DNA of 37,475 bases, taken from NCBI GenBank assembly GCA_037176905.1, contig JBBBWG010033252.1, forward strand, positions 1 through 37,475, read 5' to 3'. The position numbers and the translations under genes are program-made. The notes under the pieces are model-generated. The model worked only from the letters and a program-made list of their open reading frames with translations, made no database searches and had not been told where the DNA came from. Below, one piece after another: positions 25,561 through 37,464 of the stretch. Every line of letters starts with the position of its first letter. Position 1 is the stretch's first letter. The stretch comes from Azolla pinnata. Lineage: Eukaryota; Streptophyta; Polypodiopsida; Salviniales; Salviniaceae.

Positions 25561-28081
25561 ACTGGCTTGGACTTCTCTATCCCCGTGAGAGTTTCAATTT
25601 TGAGATATAAATGGAAAAAGAAAAGCGGCTGTAAACTCATTCAACAAAATTCAAAGGGCTTTTCTCAACTACATGTGTGAATAATCTTATTTCAGGTATA
25701 TCGAAGCAAAGGCCGAAGTAAATGTTCGATCTAATCGAACAAGCGAACCCCGATTTGTGTGTCACAGGGCATCAAGATGAGCGCATCTCCTATTCTTCCA
25801 ACGGAGATAAACTATATGCGATTCTGATCCAGCTATAGATACACAGCGAGGGGGGGGGAAGCTTCAGAAGGGAATAAAACTTCCCCTGACAGAGACGGGA
25901 GCTCCAAAACCTCCTAAGAACCAGCTTTCAGAGGTACACGTCCGCAATGCAGGAGAAAGAAAGAAAGGAACAAATATGTTGACTCCCGGATGAAGGCGGC
26001 CCATGCTGAGATGCAGAAGAGAAAAGAGAAGAAACGGAATCACCCCAGCGAGCATCGATGACGGTCCATCTGCTGGCTGTCCATCTGCAGGTAGGGCAGA
26101 GCGATTCTCCCGATTTTGAAAGAAGGAGAGGAGAGGGGAAGCTTGAGTTTTACCGGGGGGGGGCTTCGATGGGGATGCAGGGAGGAGGAGGCGGAGGAGG
26201 AGGAAGAAGAATGAGGAGAGAGGAGCAAAATGCAGGTGCGCGGCGGGGGGCGATCGATCGAAGGGAGACTGTGCGCGAATCCAGAGAGGAGAGTCTCTGC
26301 AGAAAACAGAGGAAGAAGAAGAAGAAGAAGAAGAAGAAGAGAAGAAGAAGAAATGAGAGTCGGTCTTTCGAAGCCATTTTCCTGCACATGTTTCGGTTTC
26401 ACACTTGTCCGCCCTCAAATCCCCAGAAGAAGCTGAAGAAGCTGAAGAAAACAGAAGCTGAAGAAGCTGAAGAAAACAGAAGCTGAAGAAGCTGAAGAAA
26501 ACAGAAGCTGAAGAAAAAAGAAGCTGAAGAAGTTGAAGAAGCTGAAGAAGCTGAAGAAGCTGAAGAAGCTGAAGAAACAGAAGCTAAAGTAACAGAAGCT
26601 GAAGAAGCTGAAGAAGCTGAAGAAACAGAAGCTGAAGAAATAGAAGCTGAAGAAGCTGAAGAACAAGCAGAAATGGCCTGGGGGATCTGGCAATTTCCAT
26701 GGCTTATGCATACCGAGTTCTCACCGAGGCGATCGAGCGCCTGCTATCTATCCATCATCATCGTCGTCGTCTTCTCCGTCGTCGTCATCATCATCATCAT
26801 CAATCTACGCCATGGTTCGGAGCTCTCCACCGGACCTGATCGCGGTTCCGACCAGCTCCCTTCCATCTGTATTGTCTGCCCTTTCTTTCGAGCCAAGCAC
26901 GGGGACGAAACCATGCACAGTAGTTCTGCGTGCCCGTTACGTTGGCGCTGTGCGCGGTCTTTGTCCGGCTCAGGCAGCCAACATGGCCCACGCAGATATA
27001 TGCTTTTTCGAGGGGTTGCGACAACCGCCACGAGACAAACCTTCGGGTCCGCCTTGCTGCTGCCGCAGGATCAACTAACTGTTTCACGGTAACATGCCTA
27101 GGAGCCCTCTTTTTCCCTTGGCTGATGTGCCTTTCTTGGAAGATGCGAGATCTTTCGGAATAAACAAGCCTCGAGGGGGCAGACGGGGGCTGGTAAAGGC
27201 TTCGGAGATGTTCTGCTCTCTTCTGCGAGATTTTAACTTTCTTACTTCTCTGCGCGGCTTGAATCTTCTAAATGGTTTTCACTACTTGGTAAGCAGCAGC
27301 AACCCGCGGCCATTCAATCGCCTTTATTTGGCACCCCCAAAATATCTCGCCAGGGATCGGACATCTCCTGCTTTAAGGTGGTTAATTGTGTGACCAGCCG
27401 AACGCTAAACTAGCTCCAATTACGGAGACGAACCCATTGCCCAGAAGACTCTGCCCTAGTGGAACTGCCTCGAGATGAATTGATAGTTGACCATCTCTTC
27501 TGTACACTCTTGAGCGTATGAGATGCACCAATTAATGCCCCGATGCACGGCAGTGTTATGCATAATACATTTGGCGGGAGCAGAAGAAGCAATCTCTTGA
27601 TGCCAAGCACTCAACTGGGAAATCAAGGATGCATCCGACGAGGTGTGTAAAATGCCAGGCTACAGAATATGCTTGTGCCGGTTTATGCCTTGCAAAAATT
27701 AAAGAATGCTCGCACGCACCGTCGTCAGCAACAATGCAATGACCCAATGTGCCTCAATGGTTCTACAAATAGAGTCGACCCGTTTCGATCCACGTCTGTA
27801 GAACCGCCACAATCGAGAAACCCCGATCATTTTTCGATTCGGGGGTTGATTCGAAGCATATCAAAACCAATAAGCACAACATTTGACAGACATACGGTGT
27901 TCACGTGATCCAAGTTTGTGCCAAGGATTTCTCTAATGTTTTCGATGGCAACGGAATGAAGAGAACAAATGTGGCGTAAAACATCGGAATTTGTTGAGCT
28001 TGAATTTCAATACATGTCGAATTAGCGATTTCAACTAACCACATTTGCATAAAAAAATTCAATTGATTTACACTACCACTA
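25561..28081. other. Intergenic/upstream region, microsatellite-rich, no supported gene
   Basis: Contains a (GAA)n tract (about 26302-26351), a GAAGCT/GAAACAGAAGCT minisatellite (about 26427-26666), and a CAT/CGT tract (about 26757-26803). Several G runs of eight or nine occur near 25850 and 26155. Bases 26810-28080 look single-copy but show only short unrelated open frames. No exon with matching splice sites was found. The part nearest 25561 may belong to the CDPK promoter. Confidence 0.55.
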
Positions 28082-28377
28082 CTAACCCTTAGCTTGTTCT
28101 TGCATCTCCCGTTTCATCCCTGCATTTGTTGTGTGGTATGCATCAAAGCCCAACAGCTCAGCTCTAGCCTGATCAGCAAATACATTCTGACAATGCTTCA
28201 CACCTCGATGGCCTGCATATCACATTCAATTTTTTATCGTAATTGAATGCACGATGATCATGAAATACATGATCATGCTAGTTTATGGTCGAATTTACCT
28301 TGAAAAGAATAAGAAAAACAGTATTCTGAAACACACATTATGCATATTCAAATGCATACCTTGGAAGACTTCCGCAA
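28082..28377 (-). CDS. Candidate orphan 3' exons of an unidentified gene
   Basis: A candidate terminal exon runs 28212-28082 on the minus strand after an ATATGCAG acceptor and ends in TAG. It encodes 42 ordered-looking residues, including VKHCQNVFADQARAELLGFD and MKREMQEQAKG. A micro-exon 28377-28360 (18 bases, TATTCAG acceptor, GTATGC donor) joins it in phase and adds AEVFQ. Composition and splice signals look real, unlike the surrounding sequence. I do not recognise the family and find no upstream coding exon before the next gene at 28810. It could be an alternative 3' end of the 28810-30451 gene, a gene remnant, or a small gene whose 5' exon I missed. Confidence 0.38.
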
Positions 28378-28809
28378 CTGAATATCTCGAACTGTGGTCA
28401 AATTAGGCCATAAAACATGAAAGCAATGATGAAGTCACAGCTTCAAACTTTTGAAACCTTGCTTAACCCCACTTATCGTAGAATAATGCTTAGAACAAAA
28501 CACACATGCACGCTTTGAAGCATTCCAAACATTTTACAACCATCTTCATGCAATCATTAGCAGGCAAGGCAGCCGTGTAAATACATAGGAACCAAAAGAT
28601 CCATGAATTCACAGCACTCTCTGCTTTGCTCACAACTTCATAAGACAAGCCACAAAACTTTACAAGATAAGACAATCAGTATTCAAGGCACAAGCATTGT
28701 GCGCCAAGCTCTCAGCATCTTCATATCTACATCAGAAATGAACTATACAGCAGTTTTTCTTGTTTGGTTGGTCATCAATGGTTTCTTATGGTCGAAGTCG
28801 TTGATTAAG
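28213..28809. other. Flank between the orphan exon and the membrane-protein gene
   Basis: AT-rich sequence with no further exon that I can support apart from the 18-base candidate already listed. It probably contains the 3' UTR of the 28810-30451 gene. Confidence 0.5.
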
Positions 28810-30451
28810 CTAAGTGTACAAAGCCACAGTTACACCAACAAGTGGACCAACTAGCATAGATGGGAACAACCCAAGAATAATACCAGCAGCAGGACCAAGA
28901 AAAGGGAGCTTTCTGGCTACACCTTTGACCAGATGTACTGCCACAATCCCTCCGACAACAAAGAATCCTAGCCGTTTTCCTCGATTTACCAAGATGTGCT
29001 TCAATAACTTCTTTGCAATTATGCCAAAGGTTTCAATATCAGTAGGTTCGTCAAGGTTAATGTCATCGTTCTCTTGTGCTACAATCTCCAGATCCTCTCT
29101 CGTCACTGGCCTCAACAACAGTTTCTTTGCTCTTGGATCCAGCTCCTCCGAAGCTCTCTACATTGAACAAAAGAAAGATATGAATAAGAATGCAACGAAT
29201 CAATTCTGCCTAGTGCAGTGAAAAAATGATATATCATGTCCAGTGGACATGCAAAGCAGACGACATCTGTCCATCAGAACACATCCACAGGAAATCCATA
29301 AAACAAGGAATTCCTAAAGCTTGGAAAACTTGAATGAGAACAGACCATACACTATCTCAATTGGACTGCAGTAAAAAAGAAAAAGAACACTAGGAATCCG
29401 CAGGTGGCCAAGCTCTGCCTATCCATGAAAAGCCGTAGCAAGTTCAGTACACAAGGAACAAACGGCCAGCAAACCCACATCTGTATGAAAAAACTCCTCA
29501 ATAAGACTATCATAGAGCTAGTAAGTCAAAAAGTTTGTTATAACCTGGAGGAACAAAATCTGTATTTGACAACAATATGATAGAACAAGGAAGTTCTGAA
29601 GTTCGGAAAAGCTGAAGGAAAGATATAATCGATTGTATGGCGCATACCCTAGCTCACTTGAGCTGTTGTAGAGGGGGGGGGGGGGAACTAAGAATCGGCA
29701 TACAATCAAGCCATCCTGCCTATGCAGTACCAGAAGCAACAGCACGTTCATTAGACAAAGAAAAAATGGACATCCTATTACCGCATCTGTAGGTCACAAC
29801 AACTAATCAACAGAAGTATCATCGTGTTAGGAAGTTCGGAAAGTTAGCTCTTACCAAAAGGAAACAGATCCTTTAGCGCACATTCTAATAGATGGGATCT
29901 TGAAACCAAATGGTAGCAAACGGTATCCGTTCGTAGGGCAAGATCTTTCATTCCACTCAACATGCTGAGCTGGGAATGAGATTCTAGAGGTACAAAATGT
30001 CGTAGAGGTTTCAAGTATGCTAAATGAAGGGATGATGGAATCATCGGAAGCTATATGCACAAGCTTCCAGGCGATAGTTCTCTTTGAAATGGCTCACGCG
30101 AGCCTTGCAGCAGTTTGAAACGAAAGGCACAACGAGTCTGAGCCATACGGCATGAGAGATTCGCAAAGATTTTCCGCTGTGACCATTGCAGCGAGGGGGC
30201 GGGAGTGCGAGGCGAGGAGCGAAAGAAGGTACCTGGAGGAGAAGGCGCAGCGCGGGGAGGAGAGATTCGGGGGCCACGGTGGAAGACTTGGGGTTTTGGA
30301 ACCTGATGAAGGCGGAGCGGAGAGCGGAGACGAAGGCCGGGTGGTTCTCCAGCAGGCGATCGATGGTGCGGAGCCATTGGTGGACGTCGATGAGAGGAAC
30401 GGCCTGGGAATCCGAAGACCGTTCGCCATCGCCATCGCCATCGCTCGCCAT
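28810..30451 (-). CDS. Small two-exon membrane protein of unknown function
   Basis: Exon 1 30451-30233 (73 codons) and exon 2 29157-28810 (TAG) join in phase 0 with a GT donor and TAG acceptor; the product is 188 residues. The start ATG at 30451 is followed by a D/G/E-rich beginning. Residues 18-52 (VPLIDVHQWLRTIDRLLENH, then PAFVSALRSAFIRFQ) look like an amphipathic helical domain. Residues 87-117 are acidic (PVTREDLEIVAQENDDINL). Two hydrophobic segments follow: about 136-150 (LGFFVVGGIVAVHLV) and 160-186 (LGPAAGIILGLFPSMLVGPL onward), split by KGVARKLPF. This suggests a C-terminal membrane hairpin. I do not recognise the family and assign no function. The 1.07-kb intron shows no further exon. 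A CGT/CTT microsatellite lies just 5' (30463-30501). Confidence 0.75.
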
Positions 30452-30501
30452 TCTCTGTCGTCGTCGTCGTCTTCTTCTTCTTCTTCTTCTTCTTCTTCGC
30501 T

Positions 30502-32739
30502 CGCACAGAAACCTCAGTTTCCTTTTCTTCTTCGAAATTTTTCGTTTCTTATTTCCAACACTAATCTTCTTTTAATCTTTTCATAATTCTGGTTTTTAAT
30601 CTCGTTTTGGTTCTTAATCCCTGTTTTAGGTTTCTCTTAATTGTCGGTTGTTATTGGTATGAAGGTCTCTCTTGATTACTGCAACAAAACCCTAGAAAAT
30701 CGCAGCTTACGAAAACTAGCTCGCAAGCTTCCTAATTAACTCCGAAGCGATCGCTTCCGATTAGCGATACTATAAGAGCGAGATTAGATGGGAGCGGGGG
30801 GAGCTAACGGTGCTTAACGGCCATGGCAACAGGACGCAGAGAAGAGCACGAATTAAATTACCCCGGTACCTTCGAAGTAGATCGAACGAATGAAGTCGGT
30901 AACAGAATATAGATAATATATATAGCCTAGCCTCGCCAGATGAATCTCTTCACGTTTGTCTCGAGATATACTTAGTGTGAATGGAAGGGTGATATAGACG
31001 CTTCTCGATTTGTCTCAAAGCCACGCTCGATCGGATAAACAGAGTCCTTGAGGGCCGATCTCTACGTGTATAGCTGGCCAGCTGTTGTGATCGTGTATCA
31101 TAAACAGCCCAGGGGTCGACGATCACAACCGATGAAACATGACCATGGATTGGGTCTCGCAAACAGCAGTGATGGCAGGCCGAGCCCAGCATCTCGTCAA
31201 CCTCGTAAACTCCCGAGAGTTTAGTAGGCCTAATAATCGTCGATGATGTCCTCGAGATCGAATCAGGGAGGCGTGCTCCCTCTTTGATGTCCTTTATATC
31301 CCCATGCTATGGATGCACGACCGACCGCATGCGGATGCCGATCGTGTCACCGGAAGCTTCCCCGCTATCGACTCTTTTACAGAATAAACTTCGAGAGGAT
31401 CGGTACCGCTGCTTTGCAAGTCTGCATGTCCATCCATGTCTGGTTCATGTGTCAGTCAGTGAGTGCCTCCTCTGGCACGATGCTGTTTGACATGTTGTCC
31501 TCGCACCTTTTGTGTCTCCGAGCGTAGCTGTATTCGCAAAGCGGCCGATGCATCGACAGCCAAGCTCGTACGATGACGTGCCCGTGCACTCATGGCATGC
31601 ATGCCTGTGGACTTGAGATCTTGTCTGCTACAGTCTCTCTGCATGATGCTCCAAGGCCACCGTCGCATCCGATGGACATCTCTTAGGATCTATATGCGGC
31701 AAAGCACACGACAACCAGCATGCACGAATCCGAAAAGGATCGACGATTGGCACCCATCTTTCATTTCGATGAACAGGCGCATGCCATGATCAGATCATGC
31801 TTCCGGCTTCTTCGCCAAGCACACAATATGCGTGTATTTATGTATCGATGCACGTACGTACGTATGTGTATGCATGCATTTATGTATGTATGTATGATCA
31901 TCTTATGGGATCATGGCCCAGACACATTTGGAGCTTGCTCTGGCCCACATTAGAGGAAGAACTAGCCTCGCTTATTCGCTTCTGATGGATTGATCATGCT
32001 CGGGGACAGTGTTAATGCATTCGAACCGTTCCTACGAAGCAGGCGTGTTTGAAAGCCCCGGCCATTTCTGGCACCACAGGAGAGATGTTTTGTGCGTGAC
32101 TAGGAGTTTGACATGCCATGCCTTCCTCTGTAACAACCCGCATCTGGCTTTTCACGATAAAACAAAGGGGGTCTAGAAAGATTACATGGAAAGTTAGAAA
32201 TCAACTGCATTCACCAACATCGCAAGGTAATCGATCGGCTTCTCTGGGAACAGCTAGTAATTGTCTCGCTTTCCAAAAGAAGTGCAACGGAGCATCCGTT
32301 TTTTTCCAGGCTTCTCTCTCGACTGTGTTTGTGTGGGATTCGGAAGCAGACCCAATTCTGACCCGAAAAGAAGGAATCCAAACCCCCACGGCCCGAAAAT
32401 GGAAGGCGCTTGTTCAGAGTTCGCCTTGGCAAATCCCTGTGCTAGCAAAGCGGGCTTTGCTTGGAAAAGCCTCGATCTGGAGCAGAGTGTAGCAAAACGA
32501 TGAATTGCAGAACTGGGGTGTCATCGACAGTTCGATCCGGGGCCAATGTTTGCACCTCCAAGTTCTTCTGGCTGATTTTGTTACGAGCGCGAGGAATGGG
32601 GCCAGATCGAGATCCTCTTTTTTGTTTTTTTTTTGTTTCTCTTCGTTCGGAGACGAGAGCAAAAACGTTGGTATTTCTTGGGGTCCGCAGACCCAAAGAA
32701 CGAACGCAAAAAAAAACGAAGCATTTGGGAGCTGTACAT
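30502..32739. other. Intergenic, no supported gene
   Basis: Mostly unique-looking sequence of mixed composition. Short frames on both strands lack splice support or recognisable domains. Small GTAT/GTAC tetranucleotide runs lie at about 31850-31897. Nothing here resembles a tRNA, rRNA or transposase gene. Confidence 0.55.
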
Positions 32740-33425
32740 ACTCTCTACGACACGCACAGCATACATACAGGAGGACCGTAAAATACGTACGTATACGCCC
32801 ATCATACGCCGCATACGTACACAAGTATGCATGTATGGGCATGTGTGCATACGCCAGTCACGCATACATGTGTGCCTATGTGTGTACGTATGCATCCTAT
32901 ACACGGACGCACGCACATAGGCACACATGTATGTGTACATGCATGTGTGCGTATGTGTACATGCATGTATGCATACGAATAGGTACGTCGTATACCGTAT
33001 ACGTACATACGTATGTATGGGCATGCATGCATGCATACATACCCACGCATAGGCATACATGCATGCATGCATAACACACAGACGCACGCACGCATACATA
33101 CAGACACACAGACATACATACATACACACACATGCATGCATACAAACACACATACATACATACATACATATCCACACGCACACACGCATGCATACATACA
33201 TACATACAGACACGCAGACATAGTACACACACATGCATGCATGCATACGTAGCCGTACGATGCATAAGTGAGACATGCCTAGCCCCGTACGCACCGTACG
33301 TCCATGCATATCATCAATCATCCCATGGCAAGCATGCATGCATGCATGCATGCGGAGGAGCGAAGATGCGGCGCATGCATACCCATCCATACGCATGCAT
33401 GCATGCATGCATATGGATGCGGATG
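32740..33425. repeat. ~680-bp alternating purine-pyrimidine ATGCAT/CATA region
   Basis: A dense mixture of CATA, CACA, ATGC, GTAC and CGCA units, with many perfect ATGCAT/GCATGC palindromes (for example GCATGCATGCATGCATGC near 33334-33352). It yields a 300-residue Met/Cys/His-rich open frame on the minus strand (32581-33483) that is purely repeat translation. An (AAAT)n/(AAAC)n array continues at about 33448-33522. Confidence 0.88.
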
Positions 33426-33554
33426 CAGGGAGGGCACGCATGCACATATAAATAAATAAATAAATAAACAAACAAAAAAACAAACAAAATGAATAAACAA
33501 ATAAATAAATAAATAAATAAAGATATAGATATCTATTTATCTATATATATGAAA

Positions 33555-33999
33555 TATATATAAAAATGAGTCATGCACAGTATCCTAAGCCTAGTTCTTG
33601 AGCTCTGTTCCTTCTTCTTCTTCTTTCTTCTTCTTCTTCTTCTTCTTCGCCATGACTCTCTCTCTCTCAGAGACACAGCGAGAGCTCGCCATTAGACCTC
33701 AGAACAGGAAGAAGAAGAAGACGCAGAAGAAGAAGAAGAAGAAGAAGAAGCAGAAGAAGAAGCAGACGCAGAAGCAGAAGAAGACGCAGAAACAGAAGAA
33801 GAAGAAGAAGCAGCAGCAGCAGAGTACAAGCTACCATCGTCACCACGCCCCCCGCCCCCCTTCTTCTTCTTCTTCTTCTTCTTCTTCACCCCTCCCCCAT
33901 GTTCCTTTCTTTCTTTCCCTTCCCTTTCCTTTCAACCTGACGACTTCCTTGAATTCCATCCCTGTCTTCTTTGCTTTTCTTCTCCTCGCTTTCCTGTCT

Positions 34000-34043
<44 letters not shown>

Positions 34044-34252
34044 TCTCCTCTTTCGTCAAGTTCAAAAACAACAGAGAAGCGGAAGACAAGCAAGAACCAT
34101 GCCCGTTTTCCAATCTCACAGAGTAATCCGATTCTGGGCGGTGCCCTTTTGTACCCCTCCTCCATAGCTGCTTCGAGTAACAACCAATTCGGAGCTCTCT
34201 CTCTCTCTCTTACGAAACCGGGCCCCTTTGCTTCTCTCTGATTTCTCCTTCC
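33555..34252 (+). promoter_or_regulatory. Putative promoter/leader of the ABCB gene with CTT, CAGAAG and CT arrays
   Basis: A TATATATAAAA element lies at about 33555-33565. Downstream are (CTT)n (33611-33650), (AAGAAG/CAGAAG)n (33706-33825), (CTT)n (33861-33889), (CT)n (34004-34041) and (CT)n (34195-34210). If transcription starts near 33590 the leader would be about 650 nt and carry upstream ATGs. A later start is equally possible. Confidence 0.35.
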
Positions 34253-37200
34253 ATGGCTAGCAGAGCTTTGGAAGGCGTTGCAGAGGACTCGATGACGGAG
34301 GAGAATCATGGCAACAGCCCTCTCCCAACTAAGGAGCTGGAATTAGCCCGCGACAACTGTAAGCAGAGCTCCAAGGACACGAAGCCTGACAGAAATAAGA
34401 AGAAGGCAATGGCTAGAGAGAATGCAGCTTCCATGGGGCTTCCCTCGAACGGCTCCACGGATGACAAGCACAGAGCAGACGAAGATGGAATGAAGAAGAA
34501 GGAGAAGGAGAAGGAGAAGGAGGAGGAGGGAGGAAGTGTGAGTGTTTTGGCGCTCTTCAGCTTTGCAGATGGCATCGATTTCGTCCTCATATTCTTGGGC
34601 GTGTTGAGCGCCATAGCTCACGGCGCAGCTCTCCCCGTCTTCTTCCTCTACTTCGGGAACCTGGTGAATGGTTTCGGGGCGTATCAGAACGACACCGCGA
34701 AGATGGTAGCGGTCGTAAGCCAGGTAAAGAAAGAAAAAAAAAACAAAACACCCTTCTGCTGCTGCTGCTTCAAAACCTCTCTGATTCCGCCATAGCCAGA
34801 ATCGGCAGCTGTAATTCATCGGTTTTATCTCGATTGTGCTGCGCAGTATTCTCTCTACCTAGTCTACGTGGGGATCGCCGTCTTCATCTCGTCGTGGGCA
34901 GGTAAGAAAAAAACACATCTCCGGCCATCGATGGGCCTACGATTTCTTTGGCATTTTGATGTTCTTTCTGTGCAGGGAAGCAGGAGAAAACCTGGTTCTT
35001 TCCTGTTCTTTTTTCCCTGTGTTTTTCTGCTCTCCTTGGATTCATCCGCGTAGGAATTCTGAGGTTTCTTCATCTCTCTCGCAGAGGTCGCTTGCTGGAT
35101 GCATTCTGGAGAGAGGCAGGCGATCAAGATGAGGGTTCGATACCTGGAGGCAATTCTGAGGCAAGATGTGGCTTATTTCGACATGCATGTAGAGGCTGGG
35201 ATGCTCATGGACAGCGTCTCCACCGATACCCTAATGGTGCAAGATGCCATCAGCGAGAAGGTAACGACTGGAAAAACCCTAGAAAACCCTAAAGAACTCC
35301 CCCCATCAAAGAAACCCTCCCTGCAAAAAGGATGGATTCCCCAAGGACATGGGAGAGAAGAACCCCTGACAAGGCACGGCTGAAAAACCCTAGAAAACCC
35401 TAAACCCCCCCCCCCCCCCATCATCAACGAAACCCTGCAAAAAGATGGAATCCAGAATCCAAAGGACATTGGAGAAAAGGAAACCCGGAGAAGGCACGAC
35501 TGAAAAACCCTAGAAAAACCAAAGCCCGAATGAAAGAAACCCGAGACAACAGCTGCAAAAAGATGGATTCAAAAGGACCTGGGAGAAGGAAACCCTGAGA
35601 ATGAAAAAATGCTCGAAAAACCAAAACACTCATCAAAGGAAACCCTAGAAAACAGCTGAAAAAAGATGGGTTTCAAAAGGACCTGGGAGAAGGAAACCCC
35701 CTAAGAAGAACACAGCCCTGCTTTAAAGAATCCCTAATTGAAGGAAGCTCCTTCCATTGTGGTGATTGGTTTGTGCAGATGGGCAATTTCATACAGCACA
35801 TGGCCACATTCCTCGGAGGTTTCGCTGTGGGTTTCTCATGCGTATGGAGACTGTGCCTCGTCACACTCGCCGTCGTCCCCGTCATTGCATTCGCGGGGGG
35901 CCTCTACGCATACACTCTGACACGGCTCACATCGAAGAGCCAGAAGGCCTACAGCGAAGCCGGGGCCATCGCAGAACAGGTACTTGTGCTTCTTCATGCC
36001 CCTTTTGTCTCCGGCTATGGACATCGGGGGTTTGATCTGGGCATGGCGATAGGAAATCGGGGTTTGATCTCGCTATGGAGATTGGGTTTGCGAGGCGTAA
36101 GTGGGCACTGTCTGTGAAATGTAGGATCTCCGATTTTCGCTTGCATCGCACTTTCTTTTCTTCGTTCGATTCGGTCGTAAGAAGATGGAGAGTTTTTCGT
36201 AAGCGGATTCGATCGGATTGTCGGTCTTTGCTGCCAGGCCATGGCCCAGGTCCGAACCGTGTACGCATTCCTCGGCGAGAACAAGGCGATCGCCGCGTAC
36301 TCGGAGGCGCTCGAAGCTACGAGGAAGCTCGGGTACAAAGGCGGGCTAGCGAAAGGGTGCGGGATGGGGGTGAGCTATGTCTTGCTCTTCTGCTCATGGG
36401 CCCTCATCCTGTGGTATGCGGGCATACTGGTCCGCCGCGGCGAAACCAATGGCGGCAAATCCATCACGGCGATCTTCTCGGTCATCATCGGCGGCATGTA
36501 TGGGTGTCTGATTGATTCCCCCCCCTCCTTTTTCTCTCTCTCTCTCTCTTTGTCGAAGCTCCCACGGATCGGGGTCCATGGAATATGGGTTTAGGGTTTT
36601 TAGCATTGGTCCGTGATCGATGAGAGAGAGCCCTCACGACTGGGGATTTGGGGGTTTGGTCTGTGGAATTATGCTTTTAGGTCTCTAGGCCAGGCGGCCT
36701 CGAATCTCACCGCGTTTGGGAAAGGAAAAGCCGCGGGATTCCGGATCTTGGAGATGGTGCGCAAGCAGCCGAGCATGGACAGGCACGCTCTCGACGATGG
36801 CAAGAGGCTGCCCGAGGTGAAGGGCGACATCGAGCTGCGCAACGTGGTGTTCAGCTATCCATCGCGCCCGGATGCCGTCATCTTCCGCGGCTTCTCGTTG
36901 AAGATCCTGTCGGGGAGATCGGTGGCCATCGTGGGGAGCAGCGGCTCGGGGAAGAGCACCGTCGTCTCTCTGATCGAGCGCTTCTACGACCCGATCTCAG
37001 GTATAATGATTGCGTCCTCGGATCTTTGTTTTAAATCTTCGCGACGTCGATCCGACGAAGGCAGAGAGAGCGTATGCATTTTGGGCGATGGATTCGGGCA
37101 AACCCATTTATTCGGCTTTGGCTTGGCATTGGCATCGGGCATTGGCTTGGTAGGGGAGGTTCTGCTCGACGGAGTGGACATCCGGAGCTTGCAGCTGAAG

Positions 37201-37377
37201 TGGTTACGGCACCAGATCGGGCTCGTCAGCCAAGAGCCGGCATTGTTCGGAACCAGCATAGCGCAGAACATACTGTACGGGAAAGACGGGGCGGCGAGGG
37301 AGGAGATCGAAGAAGCGGCGAAAGCCGCGAACGCGCACGCCTTCATAAGCCAGCTACCCGAAGGCTACGAGACGCAG
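34253..37377 (+). CDS. ABCB19-like ABC transporter (P-glycoprotein/auxin efflux type), 5' seven exons
   Basis: Exons: 34253-34723, 34847-34901, 35085-35260, 35779-35979, 36238-36497, 36681-37000, 37154-37377; a GTAAAAG donor follows and the rest lies off the right edge. The 569 codons join in phase. Residues 1-95 are a charged K/E-rich extension. TMD1 starts at FSFADGIDFVLIFLGVLSAI. Family marks are CWMHSGERQ, VSTDTLMVQDAISEK, AFAGGLYAYTLT, AQVRTVYAF and GGMSLGQAASNL. The last fixes the exon 6 acceptor at TTTTAG/GTCTCTAG rather than the later TAG. NBD1 shows YPSRPD, Walker A GSSGSGKST (473-481) and Q-loop Q521 in SQEPALF; the signature and Walker B are not in view. ABCB19/ABCB1 relatives export auxin or brassinosteroids at the plasma membrane; some residues look ABCB13/14-like (LLFCSWALILWYA), so substrate is uncertain. 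Confidence 0.93.
35268..35700 (+). repeat. ABCB intron 3: ~100-120-bp minisatellite with AAACCCTA motifs
   Basis: About four diverged copies start near 35268, 35381, 35500 and 35601. Each runs GAAAAACCCTAGAAAACC, a spacer, TGCAAAAAGATGGATTC, AAGGACCTGGGAGAAGGAAAC. The second copy contains a run of 15 C (35405-35419). The array fills most of the 518-bp intron and stops about 80 bp before the exon 4 acceptor. Confidence 0.88.
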
Positions 37378-37430
37378 GTAAAAGAAAGCAGAAAACGTCG
37401 GATCGCGTATTTTCGCCAAATCGCCCGAAT

Positions 37431-37464
37431 GGGGGGGGGGGGGGGGGGGGGTTTTTTTTTTTTT
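37431..37464. repeat. Poly-G then poly-T run at the window end
   Basis: Twenty-one G followed by thirteen T within the intron after ABCB exon 7. Such a run can fold into G-quadruplexes and is error-prone in sequencing, so its length is unreliable. Confidence 0.85.

Noticed and set aside
26058..27393. Several 80-185-residue frames on both strands
   Set aside because: Those at 26.1-26.7 kb are GAA/GAAGCT repeat translations; those at 26.7-27.4 kb overlap in many phases with no motif or splice sites.
32581..33483. 300-residue Met/Cys/His-rich open frame on the minus strand
   Set aside because: It is translated CATA/ATGC repeat, with similar frames in other phases and on the other strand and no non-repeat domain.
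36664..36692. Later TAG (36690-36692) as the acceptor of ABCB exon 6
   Set aside because: It breaks the frame; the TTTTAG ending at 36680 restores GGMSLGQ, which the family conserves.
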